64,000 nt of DNA from the NCBI GenBank assembly GCA_001931535.1, contig CP016211.1, positions 11,702,377-11,766,376 on the forward strand, in the 5' to 3' direction. The notes beneath the pieces are model-generated. The model was not told the origin of the DNA and searched no databases. It saw only the letters and a program-made list of their open reading frames with translations. Shown piece by piece: positions 26,182-35,490 of this stretch. The DNA is from Minicystis rosea (GTDB lineage: Bacteria; Myxococcota_A; Polyangia; Polyangiales; Polyangiaceae). Within the stretch, counting starts at the first letter, position 1, and the number at the start of each line of letters is the position of its first letter. The translations under genes and the position numbers were made by a program.

Positions 26182-26987
26182 GCGCGGCGATCTCCGCTGA
26201 CGGTGTGCGCGTGGTTGAGCGGCCCATGTCCGCGCCCGAAGCCCGGCGCCGTGCGAATGGCCTCGATCAAATAAGCCCGCGCCCGCTCGACGGCGGCGGG
26301 AAGATCCATGCCCTGCGCGAGCCCCGCGGCGATCGCGGAGGCGAGCGTGCAGCCGGTGCCGTGCGTCGATCGCGTGACGACGCGCGGCCCCTCGAAGAGC
26401 AGCTCGGCGCCGTCCGGCATGCGCAGCACGTCGGTCACGACCTCGCCTTCGAGATGACCTCCCTTCACCAGCACCGCAGACGGGCCCATCGCTTGAAGCG
26501 CGCGGGCCGCCTCGCGCATGGCCGCGACATCGGCGATGGGCTTACCGAGCAGCGCTTCGGCCTCGGGCAAGTTGGGCGTGATCAGCGTGGCGATCGGCAG
26601 GAGCCGCGTCACCAGCGCGTCCTTCGCCGATTGCAGGAGCAGCGCGGCGCCGCCTTTGGCGACCATCACCGGATCGACCACGAGCGGTACGCGCGGCGCT
26701 CGCGCGGCGAGCACGCGGGCCACGACGTCGATCACCTCGGCGTCGTGGAGCATGCCCGTCTTCACCGCGTCGGCGCCGAGATCGTCGAGCACGACCTCCA
26801 TCTGCTGCGCCACGAACGCAGGCGGCACCGGATGGACGCCGAAGACACCGAGCGTGCTCTGCGCCGTGAGCGCGGTGATGGCCGTCATGGCGAAGCCCGA
26901 GAGCGCCGTCACGGCCTTGATGTCGGCTTGAATGCCGGCCCCTCCTCCTGAGTCGGAGCCGGCCACGATGAGGACACGTCCATGCAC
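26178..26987 (-). CDS. thiD: Hydroxymethylpyrimidine/phosphomethylpyrimidine kinase
   Basis: ThiD phosphorylates HMP and HMP-P in thiamine pyrimidine synthesis or salvage. The sequence is a full-length (269 aa) ribokinase-fold ThiD: opening VLIVAGSDSGGGAGIQADIK, TALTAQSTLGV, AVKTGML, VDPVMVAKGG, TPNLPEAEALLG, and the catalytic-anion-hole segment STHGTGCTLASAIA. The GTG start at 26987 puts the opening strand right at the N-terminus, as in relatives. No other thi genes or THI-box riboswitch were seen nearby. Confidence 0.93.
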   Translation of the reverse strand: MHGRVLIVAGSDSGGGAGIQADIKAVTALSGFAMTAITALTAQSTLGVFGVHPVPPAFVAQQMEVVLDDLGADAVKTGMLHDAEVIDVVARVLAARAPRVPLVVDPVMVAKGGAALLLQSAKDALVTRLLPIATLITPNLPEAEALLGKPIADVAAMREAARALQAMGPSAVLVKGGHLEGEVVTDVLRMPDGAELLFEGPRVVTRSTHGTGCTLASAIAAGLAQGMDLPAAVERARAYLIEAIRTAPGFGRGHGPLNHAHTVSGDRRA

Positions 26988-27069
26988 GAGGAGAGGCTCT
27001 ACCGGGACGTCGCGCGCTGTCAAATGCGCTCGACCGGACCGGGCGCGCCGTGCGCCGATCGCGCGCCGC

Positions 27070-27615
27070 TCACGGACAGCAATAGAGGTTGGCGTTGTTC
27101 TCCGTCCCGCCGACCACGCACTCCGCAGGCCGGTTGCCGAGGCACGATTTCCCGTGCGGATGCGCGGTGTCTCCCTGGCAGAAGGTGTCGAACACCGCAT
27201 TGTCCGTGCACGGGGTGTCCGGCGTCGCGTTCTTCTGGATGCAATACCCTTGGAAATGGTCCCAATGCTCGCGACAGGCGATCGCTGCCCAATGCGCGTC
27301 ACTGTCGCTCGGGCAGGTCAGCGCCGCCGAGACGATGCATGATTTGTAGTCGGCCCAAGCCTGTTGGCAGTCGTCGGACCCCGACGCGACGTACTGTGTC
27401 TCCCACCCCGTGCAGGACATGCGGCAATCATCGTCGCCGTTGGTATAAAAGCAGTGTTGGGTCATGAGGCTGTTGCACACGCCGTCGCACGACGTGTCGC
27501 CGCTGCCGGCGCCGCCGGAGCCCCCCGTGCCGCCGCCGCCCGTCTCGCCGGAGCCGCTTTTGCAGGCCGCGAGAGCGATGAGCAAGAGTCCCATACCCGC
27601 ATGGAAAGCCTTCAT
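27070..27615 (-). CDS. Cys-rich secreted lipoprotein
   Basis: A 181-residue exported protein with a very good ribosome site (GGAGGAGG) before ATG 27615. Signal peptide with lipobox LAAC, a Gly/Ser-rich linker, then about 14 Cys in a domain with CDGVCNSLMTQHC and CREHWDHFQGYC, ending NLYCCP. The style matches the lipoprotein at 8891-9406, and they may belong to one broad family of disulfide-rich surface proteins. Function unknown. Confidence 0.72.
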   Translation of the reverse strand: MKAFHAGMGLLLIALAACKSGSGETGGGGTGGSGGAGSGDTSCDGVCNSLMTQHCFYTNGDDDCRMSCTGWETQYVASGSDDCQQAWADYKSCIVSAALTCPSDSDAHWAAIACREHWDHFQGYCIQKNATPDTPCTDNAVFDTFCQGDTAHPHGKSCLGNRPAECVVGGTENNANLYCCP

Positions 27616-27967
27616 GTTGCCTCCTCCGCGACATGGAGCCTCGGCCCCGGGCGCGCGCATCGTGCGTTTGCCCCCGTCGCTCGAAAGGAGGTAACACGCG
27701 CCGCGGATCCGCTCATTCGCACGGTCATGCGAGGCGCCCCGCGCCAAGGTCGCATCATCATGCGAGGCATGGATACGAAGGCCCGACGGCGCATTGGCAT
27801 GCTCGACGCTCGGCTTGCGAATGCGAGCCGGCGCGAAGCCATGGCCCGCGACGCGGCGGCGCGCGCGCCGATTTCGATGTGATTCCAACGATCTCGTGCG
27901 CACGCCGCGACGCCGCCCGCCGTCTCTTCGGGAACGGCGCTTTCCCCGCGCGCCCGCTCTCCGTACC
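27616..27967. other. 352-bp divergent intergenic region
   Basis: It separates two divergent lipoprotein genes. A loosely repeated CATGCGAGGC motif is seen twice (near 27727 and 27761). Nothing else could be assigned. Confidence 0.5.
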
Positions 27968-29557
27968 ATGCGCTCCATGCGTGCGCTTCGCTTCGCCACC
28001 CTCTCGCTCCTCGCCGCCGTGAGCCTCGCGGCTTGCGAGGTCTCCGTCATCGGCGGCGGCGAGACACCCGACGCCGGTGCGGGCGCTGCCGGCGGAGGTG
28101 GCCCGGCTCCGTGCAATGGTGAAGGCTGCAACCCACCGCCTGTCCCGCCGGCGTGCGCGCCCGGCACGAGCATCGCTTGTTATGACGGCCCCGCGGGGAC
28201 GCTCGGCGTGGGCCGTTGTCGCGGCGGGCTCAGCACCTGCACGCCCGACGGCGCGGGATATGGCCCGTGCGTGGGGCAGGTGATGCCGCGCGCGGAGATC
28301 TGTGGGACCACGAGCGACGACGATTGCGACGGCGCTCCGCTCCCGTGCACCGAAGTGCCGGCGTGGATCAAATCGTTCCCGGAGAGCGCCCAGACGAGCC
28401 AGACGCTTCGGGTCCTCCTCGACCGCGACGGCGATTTGTGGGTGTTGGTCTACTTCCCTTGGCCCCTCAACGAGAACGCGGTCATCAAGGTCGATCCGTG
28501 GGGCCACGAGATCGCGCGCCTCTCCCTCGACGTCTTCGACGTCCGCGTCGCCGCCGCGCCCGACGGCGGGCTCGTCGTCCTCAGTGACGTGAACGACGGC
28601 TTCTCGGGCAAGATGCGCTTCCGTCGTTACGACGCCGCCTTTCAGATCGTCGCCGATCGCACCTTCTCCGCCGGCCACGCGTGGCCGATGGCCGTCGGTG
28701 TCGACGCCGCGGGCAACTCGGTCGTGGCGGGCGCCTTCAATGGCTTCGTCGATTTCGGCACCGGCTTCTGGCTCGGCCCGGCCGACGCCCAGTACGCGAG
28801 CACATTCTTGGTCTCCTTCGATCCCAGCGGCAACGTGCGTTGGGCGAAGCGCGTGATCGATGGTTCGGTGGGCGAGCCCCAAGGGATCAACACCGTGTCC
28901 GTCGACGCGGCGGGGAACATCCTCCTCGCGGGAACGGGCTCGCCGAACGCCGTCGTCGATTTCGGGGCAGGCCCCGTCGGCGTCGATCCAGGGGGCTTTG
29001 CAGACATCCTCCTGGCCAAGCTCGATTCGGCGGGAGCCCCGTTGTGGGTGAAGCGCTTCCCCGGCGACATCTTGACGGATCACACGTACGGAAGGTTCGA
29101 TTCCGTGGGCAACGCGTTCGTCCTCGGCAACACCTCCTCTCCTCTCGACTTCGGCGGCGGGCCCATCGACGCTCCCACCGAGATCGTCGCGGTCTTCGAC
29201 CCGGAAGGGGCGTATGTGCGGAGCTTCGACGTGAGCTCGAAGGGCGGATGGATCAACGATTTTGCCATCGACGCCGCGGGCAATGTCGTCATCGCGGCCA
29301 GCAATTACGGCGGCGCGGCGCCGTACGACGTCCAAGCCTACCTCGCCCGCTTCGACCCCACGGGCGCGCTGCTCTCGTCGGTGACGTTCGGCGACAGCGT
29401 CCAGCAGGAGGCGCAGGGGATCGTGCTCGACGGGAACGGAAAGCCCTATTTCGTCGGCTATTCCTGTGGGACGATCGATATCGGGACGGGGCCCGTGGCC
29501 AGCGAGGGCGGGCCCGATGACTGCAATGTCTATCTGGCGCGGCCCACGATGCCTTGA
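27968..29557 (+). CDS. Lipoprotein with beta-propeller-like repeats
   Basis: A 529-residue exported protein. Starts are possible at ATG 27968 or 27977; both give a signal with lipobox LAAC. A Cys-rich neck (CNGEGC, CAPGTSIACYDG, CRGGLSTCTPDG) resembles the segment that often precedes putative metal-binding repeats in myxobacterial proteins (EICGTTSDDDCDG). The rest is a run of about 50-residue repeats with VDAAGNSVVAGAF, VDAAGNILLAGTG, DSVGNAFVLGN and IDAAGNVVIAAS, a SBBP-like propeller. It is probably a cell-surface or secreted binding protein. Confidence 0.75.
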   Translation: MRSMRALRFATLSLLAAVSLAACEVSVIGGGETPDAGAGAAGGGGPAPCNGEGCNPPPVPPACAPGTSIACYDGPAGTLGVGRCRGGLSTCTPDGAGYGPCVGQVMPRAEICGTTSDDDCDGAPLPCTEVPAWIKSFPESAQTSQTLRVLLDRDGDLWVLVYFPWPLNENAVIKVDPWGHEIARLSLDVFDVRVAAAPDGGLVVLSDVNDGFSGKMRFRRYDAAFQIVADRTFSAGHAWPMAVGVDAAGNSVVAGAFNGFVDFGTGFWLGPADAQYASTFLVSFDPSGNVRWAKRVIDGSVGEPQGINTVSVDAAGNILLAGTGSPNAVVDFGAGPVGVDPGGFADILLAKLDSAGAPLWVKRFPGDILTDHTYGRFDSVGNAFVLGNTSSPLDFGGGPIDAPTEIVAVFDPEGAYVRSFDVSSKGGWINDFAIDAAGNVVIAASNYGGAAPYDVQAYLARFDPTGALLSSVTFGDSVQQEAQGIVLDGNGKPYFVGYSCGTIDIGTGPVASEGGPDDCNVYLARPTMP

Positions 29558-29583
29558 GGCGACATCGGTGCTTCGGATTCACA

Positions 29584-29607
29584 CGGCGGGGACTCACGTC
29601 CCCGCCG
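29584..29607 (+). terminator. Hairpin downstream of the propeller lipoprotein
   Basis: Perfect 10-bp stem CGGCGGGGAC / GTCCCCGCCG with loop TCAC, starting 26 bp after the stop. No T-tract follows. Confidence 0.5.
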
Positions 29608-29788
29608 CCCCAGTCTTCATGTGGGGCTTCGGGTCGGCTTCGCCGCCCTACGCCCCACGCCCCGGCAAAGCTCGAGGGGCCCTACCACCCCGTGATCCAC
29701 CCGAGATTTTCAGCATGTTTCGCCGCTTCGGGCCTCACGTTCGTCGCATCGGGATGCGGACAAAGTCCTCGGCCGCGTGAATGAGCGG

Positions 29789-29808
29789 GTGTCCAATGGT
29801 TTGGACAC
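29789..29808. promoter_or_regulatory. Palindrome, possible operator upstream of the sigma-54 activator
   Basis: GTGTCCAA-TGGT-TTGGACAC is a perfect 8-bp inverted repeat centred about 128 bp before the regulator start. A near copy lies at 36607-36626, beyond the far end of the convergent operon. The rest of the 369-bp gap (29558-29926) holds a hairpin after the previous gene and no gene. Confidence 0.5.
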
Positions 29809-29926
29809 GCGCGGGCGGGACCGGGTTGCGTCTCGCTTCCCCGTGACAGCGATACTGTCCACCTTTCATCCTTCACCGAGTCGTCCGGTGGGCCTTTCGG
29901 CGCCTCTCCCGGTTCGGTAGGCTCGC

Positions 29927-31435
29927 ATGGTGGGCGACCTTCCATCCGACGTGGCGAGCCGTGAGCGCGACCTTTATCGAGCGCTCCTCGAGCTCGCGTG
30001 CTGTGACGAGATCGACCCGTTCTTGAACGAGGCGCTCGCGCTCGTCGTCACGCTGACCGGCGCCGAGCGCGGTTACATCGAGCTGGTCGAGGATCGGGAC
30101 GAGGGCGGCCCGCCGCGATTCTCGATGGCGCATGGTTGTTACGACCCCGAGGTGGAGGCGATTCGAGACGCGTTCTCCCGTGGGATCATCGCCGACGCCA
30201 TCGCCGATGGACGGACCATCGCGCTCGAATCCGCGCTCCGCGATCCGCGCGCCCAAAAATACGAGAGCGTGCAGCGCAATCTCACGGGCGCGGTGCTCTG
30301 CGCGCCGCTCGGCACGCCCCCGTTCGGCGTGATCTACTTGCAGGATCGCAAGGCGCCCGGCCCGTTCACCGAAGAGCATCGCAAGGTCGTCGAAGACGTC
30401 GCCCGCTATCTGACGAAGTTCGCCCATCGGCTCCTCGAAGGGCAGCGCCGCCTCGACGAGGTGGACCACACCGCGTCCCTGCGCGCGAAGATTCGCGCGG
30501 ACGGGATCATCGGGCGGAGCAAGGCCATTGCGCGGGTGCTCCGCGAGGCCTCGTTCATGGCGCCCAACGACGGGAGCGTGCTCATCACCGGCCCCTCGGG
30601 CACGGGCAAGACGCAGCTCGCGCGGGTGATTCACGACAACAGCCTCCGCGCCAAGGCCAAATTCGTCGAGCAGAACTGCGCGGCGCTGACCGACAGCCTC
30701 TTCGAGAGCGAGATGTTCGGGCACGTGAAAGGGTCATTCACGGGCGCGACCGAGAACCGGAGAGGGCGAGTCGCCGAGGCCGAGGATGGCACGCTCTTCC
30801 TCGACGAAATCGCGGATCTGAGCGCGCCGCTGCAAGCGAAGCTGCTCCAGCTCCTGCAAGACAGGATCTATTTCCGCGTCGGCGACTCGGAGCCGCAGCG
30901 CGCCAACGTGCGCATCATCGCCGCCACCAACGTGGATCTCAAAAAGCGCGTCGCGGAGAGGCAGTTTCGCGACGATCTCTTTCATCGCCTCGACGTCCTC
31001 CGCATCCGCATGCCCTCGCTCGAAGAGCGCCCGGAGGACATCGCGGCGCTCGCCGAGCACTTCTGCGAGACCGTCGCCGCGAAGAGCGCGCCCCATCTCC
31101 GTCTCTCGCCGAGCGCGATGCGCGCGCTCGAGGCGAGCGAATGGTCAGGCAACGTCCGCGCGCTCTACAACTGCGTGTTCCGCGCCGTGGTGGCGGCTGC
31201 GGGCGAGCAAGCGCGCGTGATCGAGCGTCACCACGTCTTCCCCGACGACGAAGGGGCCGAGTCGCGACCCGCCACCTTGGAAGAGGAGCGACGTCGATCC
31301 GACCGGCAAATCGTGGAGCGCGCGCTCGACGCCGCCGATTGGAATCGCACCCAGGCGGCGGAGCGGCTCGGTATCTCGCGCTCGCACATCTACAATTTGA
31401 TCGAGTCCCTCGGCATCAAACGGAAGCGGCGGTGA
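29927..31435 (+). CDS. GAF-domain sigma-54-dependent activator (Fis family)
   Basis: An enhancer-binding protein of 502 residues. The N-terminal GAF-like sensor (about 20-165) includes ERGYIELVEDRD and GAVLCAPLGTPPFGVIYLQD. The AAA+ domain has Walker A GPSGTGKT (about 222-229) and Walker B LFLDEIADL. The sigma-54 contact loop is GSFTGA rather than the common GAFTGA. The C-terminal Fis helix-turn-helix is WNRTQAAERLGISRSHIYNL. It should activate a -24/-12 promoter in response to a small ligand or redox cue; its target is unknown. The stop overlaps the kinase start (GTGA), so the kinase is translationally coupled to it. Confidence 0.92.
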   Translation: MVGDLPSDVASRERDLYRALLELACCDEIDPFLNEALALVVTLTGAERGYIELVEDRDEGGPPRFSMAHGCYDPEVEAIRDAFSRGIIADAIADGRTIALESALRDPRAQKYESVQRNLTGAVLCAPLGTPPFGVIYLQDRKAPGPFTEEHRKVVEDVARYLTKFAHRLLEGQRRLDEVDHTASLRAKIRADGIIGRSKAIARVLREASFMAPNDGSVLITGPSGTGKTQLARVIHDNSLRAKAKFVEQNCAALTDSLFESEMFGHVKGSFTGATENRRGRVAEAEDGTLFLDEIADLSAPLQAKLLQLLQDRIYFRVGDSEPQRANVRIIAATNVDLKKRVAERQFRDDLFHRLDVLRIRMPSLEERPEDIAALAEHFCETVAAKSAPHLRLSPSAMRALEASEWSGNVRALYNCVFRAVVAAAGEQARVIERHHVFPDDEGAESRPATLEEERRRSDRQIVERALDAADWNRTQAAERLGISRSHIYNLIESLGIKRKRR

Positions 31436-34400
31436 GGCGGGCGCGGAGCGGCGCGTCGGGGTGGACGCCACCGGAGGTGCTCGACGAGTACCGACTGGTG
31501 CGGCCGCTCGGCAAAGGATCGATGGGGCAGGTGTACCTCGCGGAGGACACGCTGCTCGAACGCGCGGTCGCGGTGAAGTTCATCGCGCAGCGCCATCCGG
31601 ACGAGGCCGCGCGCCGCCGCTTCACCATCGAAGCGCGCGCCGTCGCGCGCCTCTCGCATCCCAACGTCGTCGTCGTTCATCGCAGCGGCGAGGTCGATGG
31701 TCGCCCTTACCTCGTCACCGAGCTGGTGCGCGGCGCTTCGCTCGCCGATTTGAAGAAGCCCGTGCCCTTCGAAAAGGCGCTCGCCATCGGCCTCGGCATG
31801 GCGCGCGGCCTCGCCGCCGCGCACCGGCGAGATGTCCTGCATCGCGACATCAAGCCTGCCAACATCATGCTCGCCGACGACGGCGAGGTGAAGCTCCTCG
31901 ATTTCGGTCTCGCGAAGATCGCGAACATCGATGTCGCGTCCACCGATGAAAGCAGGGCTTCGGTCGCGTCGCGCGAATCGGGCGAGCGCAGCATCGATGG
32001 GCGCATCGCGGGCACGCCGCTCTACATGGCGCCCGAGGTGCTTTCGGGGGAGCCGGCGTCGCCGCGCAGCGATGTTTATGCAGCGGGCGCGGTGCTCTAC
32101 GAATTGTGCGCGGGCGGCGCGCCGCGCGACACGCTCCCGCCCGACGTCGGGGAAGAGATCTGGATTGCCGGTGAGGCCGATTCGGCGCGTGTCAGCGCGC
32201 CGGGAATCGATGTGCGTTTTGCGGCGGTCATCGATCGCTGCCTCGCGCGGAGCCCCGCTCTCCGCTTCGCTTCGGCCGAGGCGCTCTGCGATGCGCTCGC
32301 CGCGATCGCGCCCGAGACTACGAGCGCCGCGATCCCCGAAGGAAACCCTTATCGTGGTTTGACGGCCTTCGGCGCCGAGCATCGCGCGCTCTTCTTCGGC
32401 CGCGCGTCCGAGGCGCGCGCCGTCCTCGATCGTTTGCGCGCGGGTGGGCTCGTGGTCGTCACCGGCGACTCCGGTGTTGGCAAATCATCGCTTTGCCGAG
32501 CCGGCGTGCTCCCGCTCGTGGCCGACGGCGCGCTCGACGATGGGCGCCGCGCGCTCGTGGTCTCGATCGTTCCGGGCCGCCGTCCCATCGAGACGCTCGC
32601 GCTCGCGCTCGGCAGCGATCTCGGCCTCGATGAGGCCGCGCTTTCGCGCGCGGTGCGCTCGGATCCGAGCGCGTTCGCGCGCGTGGTGCGGGCCGCGCTC
32701 GGCAAGGATCGAGGGCTCGTGCTCTTCGTCGATCAGCTCGAAGAGCTGCTCACGCTCGCCGGCGCCGAAGACGCCGCTGCATTCGCGCGCGCGCTCACCG
32801 ATCTCGGCGCCGCCTCCGCGGGCGTGCGCATCCTGGTCGCGGTGCGCGGGGACTATTTCACGCGCCTCGCGGCCTTGCCCGGCCTCGGTGAGGAGCTCGG
32901 TCGTTCGCTCTATCTGCTCCGGCCGCTCTCTCATGATGGCATGCGCGCCGCGATCACCGGGCCCGCCGCGCAGAAGGGCGTGGGCTTCGAGCCGGAGTCG
33001 CTCGTCGACGTGCTCGCCAAGGCCGCGGGCACGGCCGGCGGCCTCCCGCTGCTCCAATTCGCGCTCGCGGAGCTGTGGGAGGCCAAAGGGAAGAGCGCGG
33101 CCATCACCGCCTCTGCGCTCGCATCCATCGGTGGTGTCGAAGGTGCTTTGACACGCCACGCGGACGAAGTGCTGTTCGCTTTGCCGGCGGAGTCGCGCGC
33201 GGCCGCGCGACCGGTGCTCCTGCGTCTCCTCACGGCCGAAGGGACGCGGGCCCGCCGCACCGGCACCGAGCTGGGCACGGAGAACGGCGCGGCGCGCACC
33301 GCCCTCGAAGCGCTGGTGCGCGGCCGCCTCGTGGTCGCGCGGGACAGCGAAGGAGAGACCGCCTACGAGGTCGCGCACGAAGCGCTGCTCGAGCGCTGGT
33401 CGACGTTGCGCGCCTGGATGGATGAGACGCGCGAGGAAGCCGCGTTGTTGCACGAGATCGAGAGAGCCGCCGATCTCTGGCTCCGTCGCGGCCGGCGCGA
33501 CGAAGAGACATGGGCCGGAGACGCGCTCGGTCAGGCCGTCCATCGCGTCGAGAAAGCACGTTTGGATTTGCCGGCGAACGCGCGCGCCTTCCTCGACGCC
33601 GGCATTCGGCGGCAGCGCGCAGCGCAAAGCCGCCGCCGCCGTCTCCTCGTCGGCGGCGCGAGCGCATTGGCCATCATCGCAGTGGCCTCGACGGCGGCCG
33701 CAGTGGCCTTTGCCGAGAAAGAGCGACAAGCCGTCCGCCAACAAGAGCAGATCCGGTTGGCCGCGGCGGACATGGGATCGTTCGATCTCTCGATCGAGCC
33801 CTTCGATTGGGACGCCGAGCGGCAAAAGGCGATACCAGCCCCGGTCGCCTCGACGCTCGACGTTCGCCTGTGCGCCGTCTCTTCCGACGATGCCCACAGC
33901 CCCGGCCGTTGTTATGGGCCCGACGATCTCCGCCGCTCGAACCGTCGCGTCGAAGGCAACACGCTGCGCGAGCACGTGGAAGCGCGCTCCGGCCCAGCCT
34001 TTCTGGAGGTGACCGGCCGCGGTGAAGGGTGCCTGTCGAGCTGGGTTTATCTGCAACGATTGCCCGGCTACACCGACCGCGCCTCTCAGACGGTGTTCCG
34101 CGTCATGGTCCCGACCTGCCGCGCGTCGTCGGTGGACATGGTGGAAATTCCCGCCGGCGACTTCTATCGCGGCGTCCCCGTGAATGAGCGCAGTGAGGAG
34201 TGGCGGGACGAGCAAGCCTCTCTCCCCACCTTCCACATCGATCGCACCGAGGTCACCCGAGGTGCCTATGCCGTCTACGAAGCCATGGAGGCCATCACCG
34301 GCGAAACCCCGGCGCGCACGGCCTATTTGGACCTGGATCGCCCCGGCGGAGAGCGACTGCCCATCGTCGGCCTCAACGCCTTCATGGCCGCGAGCTATTG

Positions 34401-34809
34401 CCGCTTCATGGGCAAAGAGCTGCCCTCGTCCGAGCAATGGTTGAAGGCCATGCGCGGCGGCCTCACCCTCGATGGCCGGCCGAACCCGGATCCGAAGCGA
34501 AATCAGCCTTGGGTCACCACCACCGCCAAGCACCCTCGCAACATCATGGATCCGACCGACGGCGACGGCTTCCCCAACCTCGCGCCCGTCGATGCCTTTC
34601 CCGAGGACAAGAGCCCTTATGGCGTCTTGGGCCTCGGCGGCAACGTCCGCGAATGGACCCGGGCCGCCGTCCATCTTCCCGGCATGAAGGGCCTTCGTTT
34701 CGTGCTGGGATCGAGCTGGGATTCACCGCCGGAGCATGCTCATTGGGGGAACATGCGCCCCGATCGCTATCTGGACTTCGCCATCGGGGTTCGCTGCGCC
34801 AAACGATGA
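31432..34809 (+). CDS. Ser/Thr kinase - STAND NTPase - SUMF1 fusion protein
   Basis: A 1125-residue protein, GTG start coupled to the activator gene. Order: Hanks-type kinase (about 20-300; glycine loop LGKGSMGQVY, AVKF lysine, HRDIKPAN catalytic loop near 136, DFG near 157, APE). Then an nSTAND P-loop ATPase (Walker A TGDSGVGKSSL near 344, Walker B LFVDQLEELL) with its helical extension. One membrane helix near 735-757, just after RRRRLL. Last, a SUMF1/FGE-like domain (about 900-1125; VDMVEIPAGDF, YCRFMGKELPSSEQWLKAM, LGLGGNVREWT, GVRCAK), which should lie outside the membrane. The kinase appears active. A Cys pair for FGE catalysis is not evident, so the last domain is probably a sensor or binding module. 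Confidence 0.9.
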   Translation: MRRARSGASGWTPPEVLDEYRLVRPLGKGSMGQVYLAEDTLLERAVAVKFIAQRHPDEAARRRFTIEARAVARLSHPNVVVVHRSGEVDGRPYLVTELVRGASLADLKKPVPFEKALAIGLGMARGLAAAHRRDVLHRDIKPANIMLADDGEVKLLDFGLAKIANIDVASTDESRASVASRESGERSIDGRIAGTPLYMAPEVLSGEPASPRSDVYAAGAVLYELCAGGAPRDTLPPDVGEEIWIAGEADSARVSAPGIDVRFAAVIDRCLARSPALRFASAEALCDALAAIAPETTSAAIPEGNPYRGLTAFGAEHRALFFGRASEARAVLDRLRAGGLVVVTGDSGVGKSSLCRAGVLPLVADGALDDGRRALVVSIVPGRRPIETLALALGSDLGLDEAALSRAVRSDPSAFARVVRAALGKDRGLVLFVDQLEELLTLAGAEDAAAFARALTDLGAASAGVRILVAVRGDYFTRLAALPGLGEELGRSLYLLRPLSHDGMRAAITGPAAQKGVGFEPESLVDVLAKAAGTAGGLPLLQFALAELWEAKGKSAAITASALASIGGVEGALTRHADEVLFALPAESRAAARPVLLRLLTAEGTRARRTGTELGTENGAARTALEALVRGRLVVARDSEGETAYEVAHEALLERWSTLRAWMDETREEAALLHEIERAADLWLRRGRRDEETWAGDALGQAVHRVEKARLDLPANARAFLDAGIRRQRAAQSRRRRLLVGGASALAIIAVASTAAAVAFAEKERQAVRQQEQIRLAAADMGSFDLSIEPFDWDAERQKAIPAPVASTLDVRLCAVSSDDAHSPGRCYGPDDLRRSNRRVEGNTLREHVEARSGPAFLEVTGRGEGCLSSWVYLQRLPGYTDRASQTVFRVMVPTCRASSVDMVEIPAGDFYRGVPVNERSEEWRDEQASLPTFHIDRTEVTRGAYAVYEAMEAITGETPARTAYLDLDRPGGERLPIVGLNAFMAASYCRFMGKELPSSEQWLKAMRGGLTLDGRPNPDPKRNQPWVTTTAKHPRNIMDPTDGDGFPNLAPVDAFPEDKSPYGVLGLGGNVREWTRAAVHLPGMKGLRFVLGSSWDSPPEHAHWGNMRPDRYLDFAIGVRCAKR

Positions 34810-34825
34810 TGCTTGGCTCATGCCT

Positions 34826-34854
34826 GCACCGCGCCCCGGCGAGAGGCGCGGTGC
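34826..34854. terminator. Hairpin between the convergent operons
   Basis: Ten-bp perfect stem GCACCGCGCC / GGCGCGGTGC with a 9-base loop, 16 bp after the kinase stop and 15 bp before the converging stop. Confidence 0.65.
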
Positions 34855-34869
34855 GGCGGTCGGATCAGC

Positions 34870-35472
34870 TCATGTGGGAATGCCGAGCGCGGCTCTCCAA
34901 GACCGGAGCTCTTCGGAGCGGGTACTATGGCTCGGGGCCACGCGCTGCATGGCTTCGGTCGAGGAGAACAGGAATCCATCCTCCCGTTCCTTCTTGAACC
35001 CCCTCTCGTCGAACTCGTGCACTTTGTCGACGTCGGCCTCGACCCGTTCGATGGTGCCATACACCACGATGGATCCGCCGAGCTCCTCGCGGAGGATTTG
35101 GAGAAGCTGCCGGCCGTCGGGCCCGACGGCGGTCTCGCAGCCGAGCAAGCGCACGCGCGCATCTACGGTGAGCAATGGACGCAGCGCCCGCGCGATCATC
35201 CGGCCCGTGCCCAAGTGGCTGAAGAGGACGTCTCCCGCCAGCGTCTGTTGGCCGGGGCCGGCGTGATCGAACACATCGAGGATATCGATGGGCTGGGCGC
35301 CCTCGAACGCGACCTTTCTCACCGTATTGACGAAATCACGCACCGCACGGCAGCGCCGCATTTGGAACGTGAGATTCTGGCTGCCCTGGGTCAGAAGAGC
35401 CGCCGGATCGATGTCCTCTCTGAGGTTGTTGGTCGGATCGTATTCGCCCACGATCATGAGGTGAATGGCCAT
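34870..35472 (-). CDS. Small protein with caspase-like (DUF4347-like) His/Cys pattern
   Basis: A 200-residue protein, no signal or membrane helix. A strand ending in DHAGPG (His70) is followed by a TLAGDVLFS stretch and a helix. The strand RVRLLGCETAVGPDG (Cys112) then leads into a helix and the strand GGSIVVYGT. This His-Gly / Gly-Cys order, spacing and surrounding strands recall DUF4347 and clan-CD cysteine peptidases, where His and Cys form the catalytic dyad. The similarity is by eye, so protease activity is unproven. Second gene of a two-gene operon, 18 bp after its partner, converging on the kinase operon. Confidence 0.55.
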   Translation of the reverse strand: MAIHLMIVGEYDPTNNLREDIDPAALLTQGSQNLTFQMRRCRAVRDFVNTVRKVAFEGAQPIDILDVFDHAGPGQQTLAGDVLFSHLGTGRMIARALRPLLTVDARVRLLGCETAVGPDGRQLLQILREELGGSIVVYGTIERVEADVDKVHEFDERGFKKEREDGFLFSSTEAMQRVAPSHSTRSEELRSWRAALGIPT

Positions 35473-35490
35473 GCGACGCTCCGTGGTGGG

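Noticed and set aside
26988..27069. Thiamine (THI-box) riboswitch before thiD
   Set aside because: No THI-box conserved segments were found in the short upstream region.
31432..34809. Diversity-generating retroelement target (SUMF1 C-terminus)
   Set aside because: No reverse transcriptase or template repeat was seen in the window.
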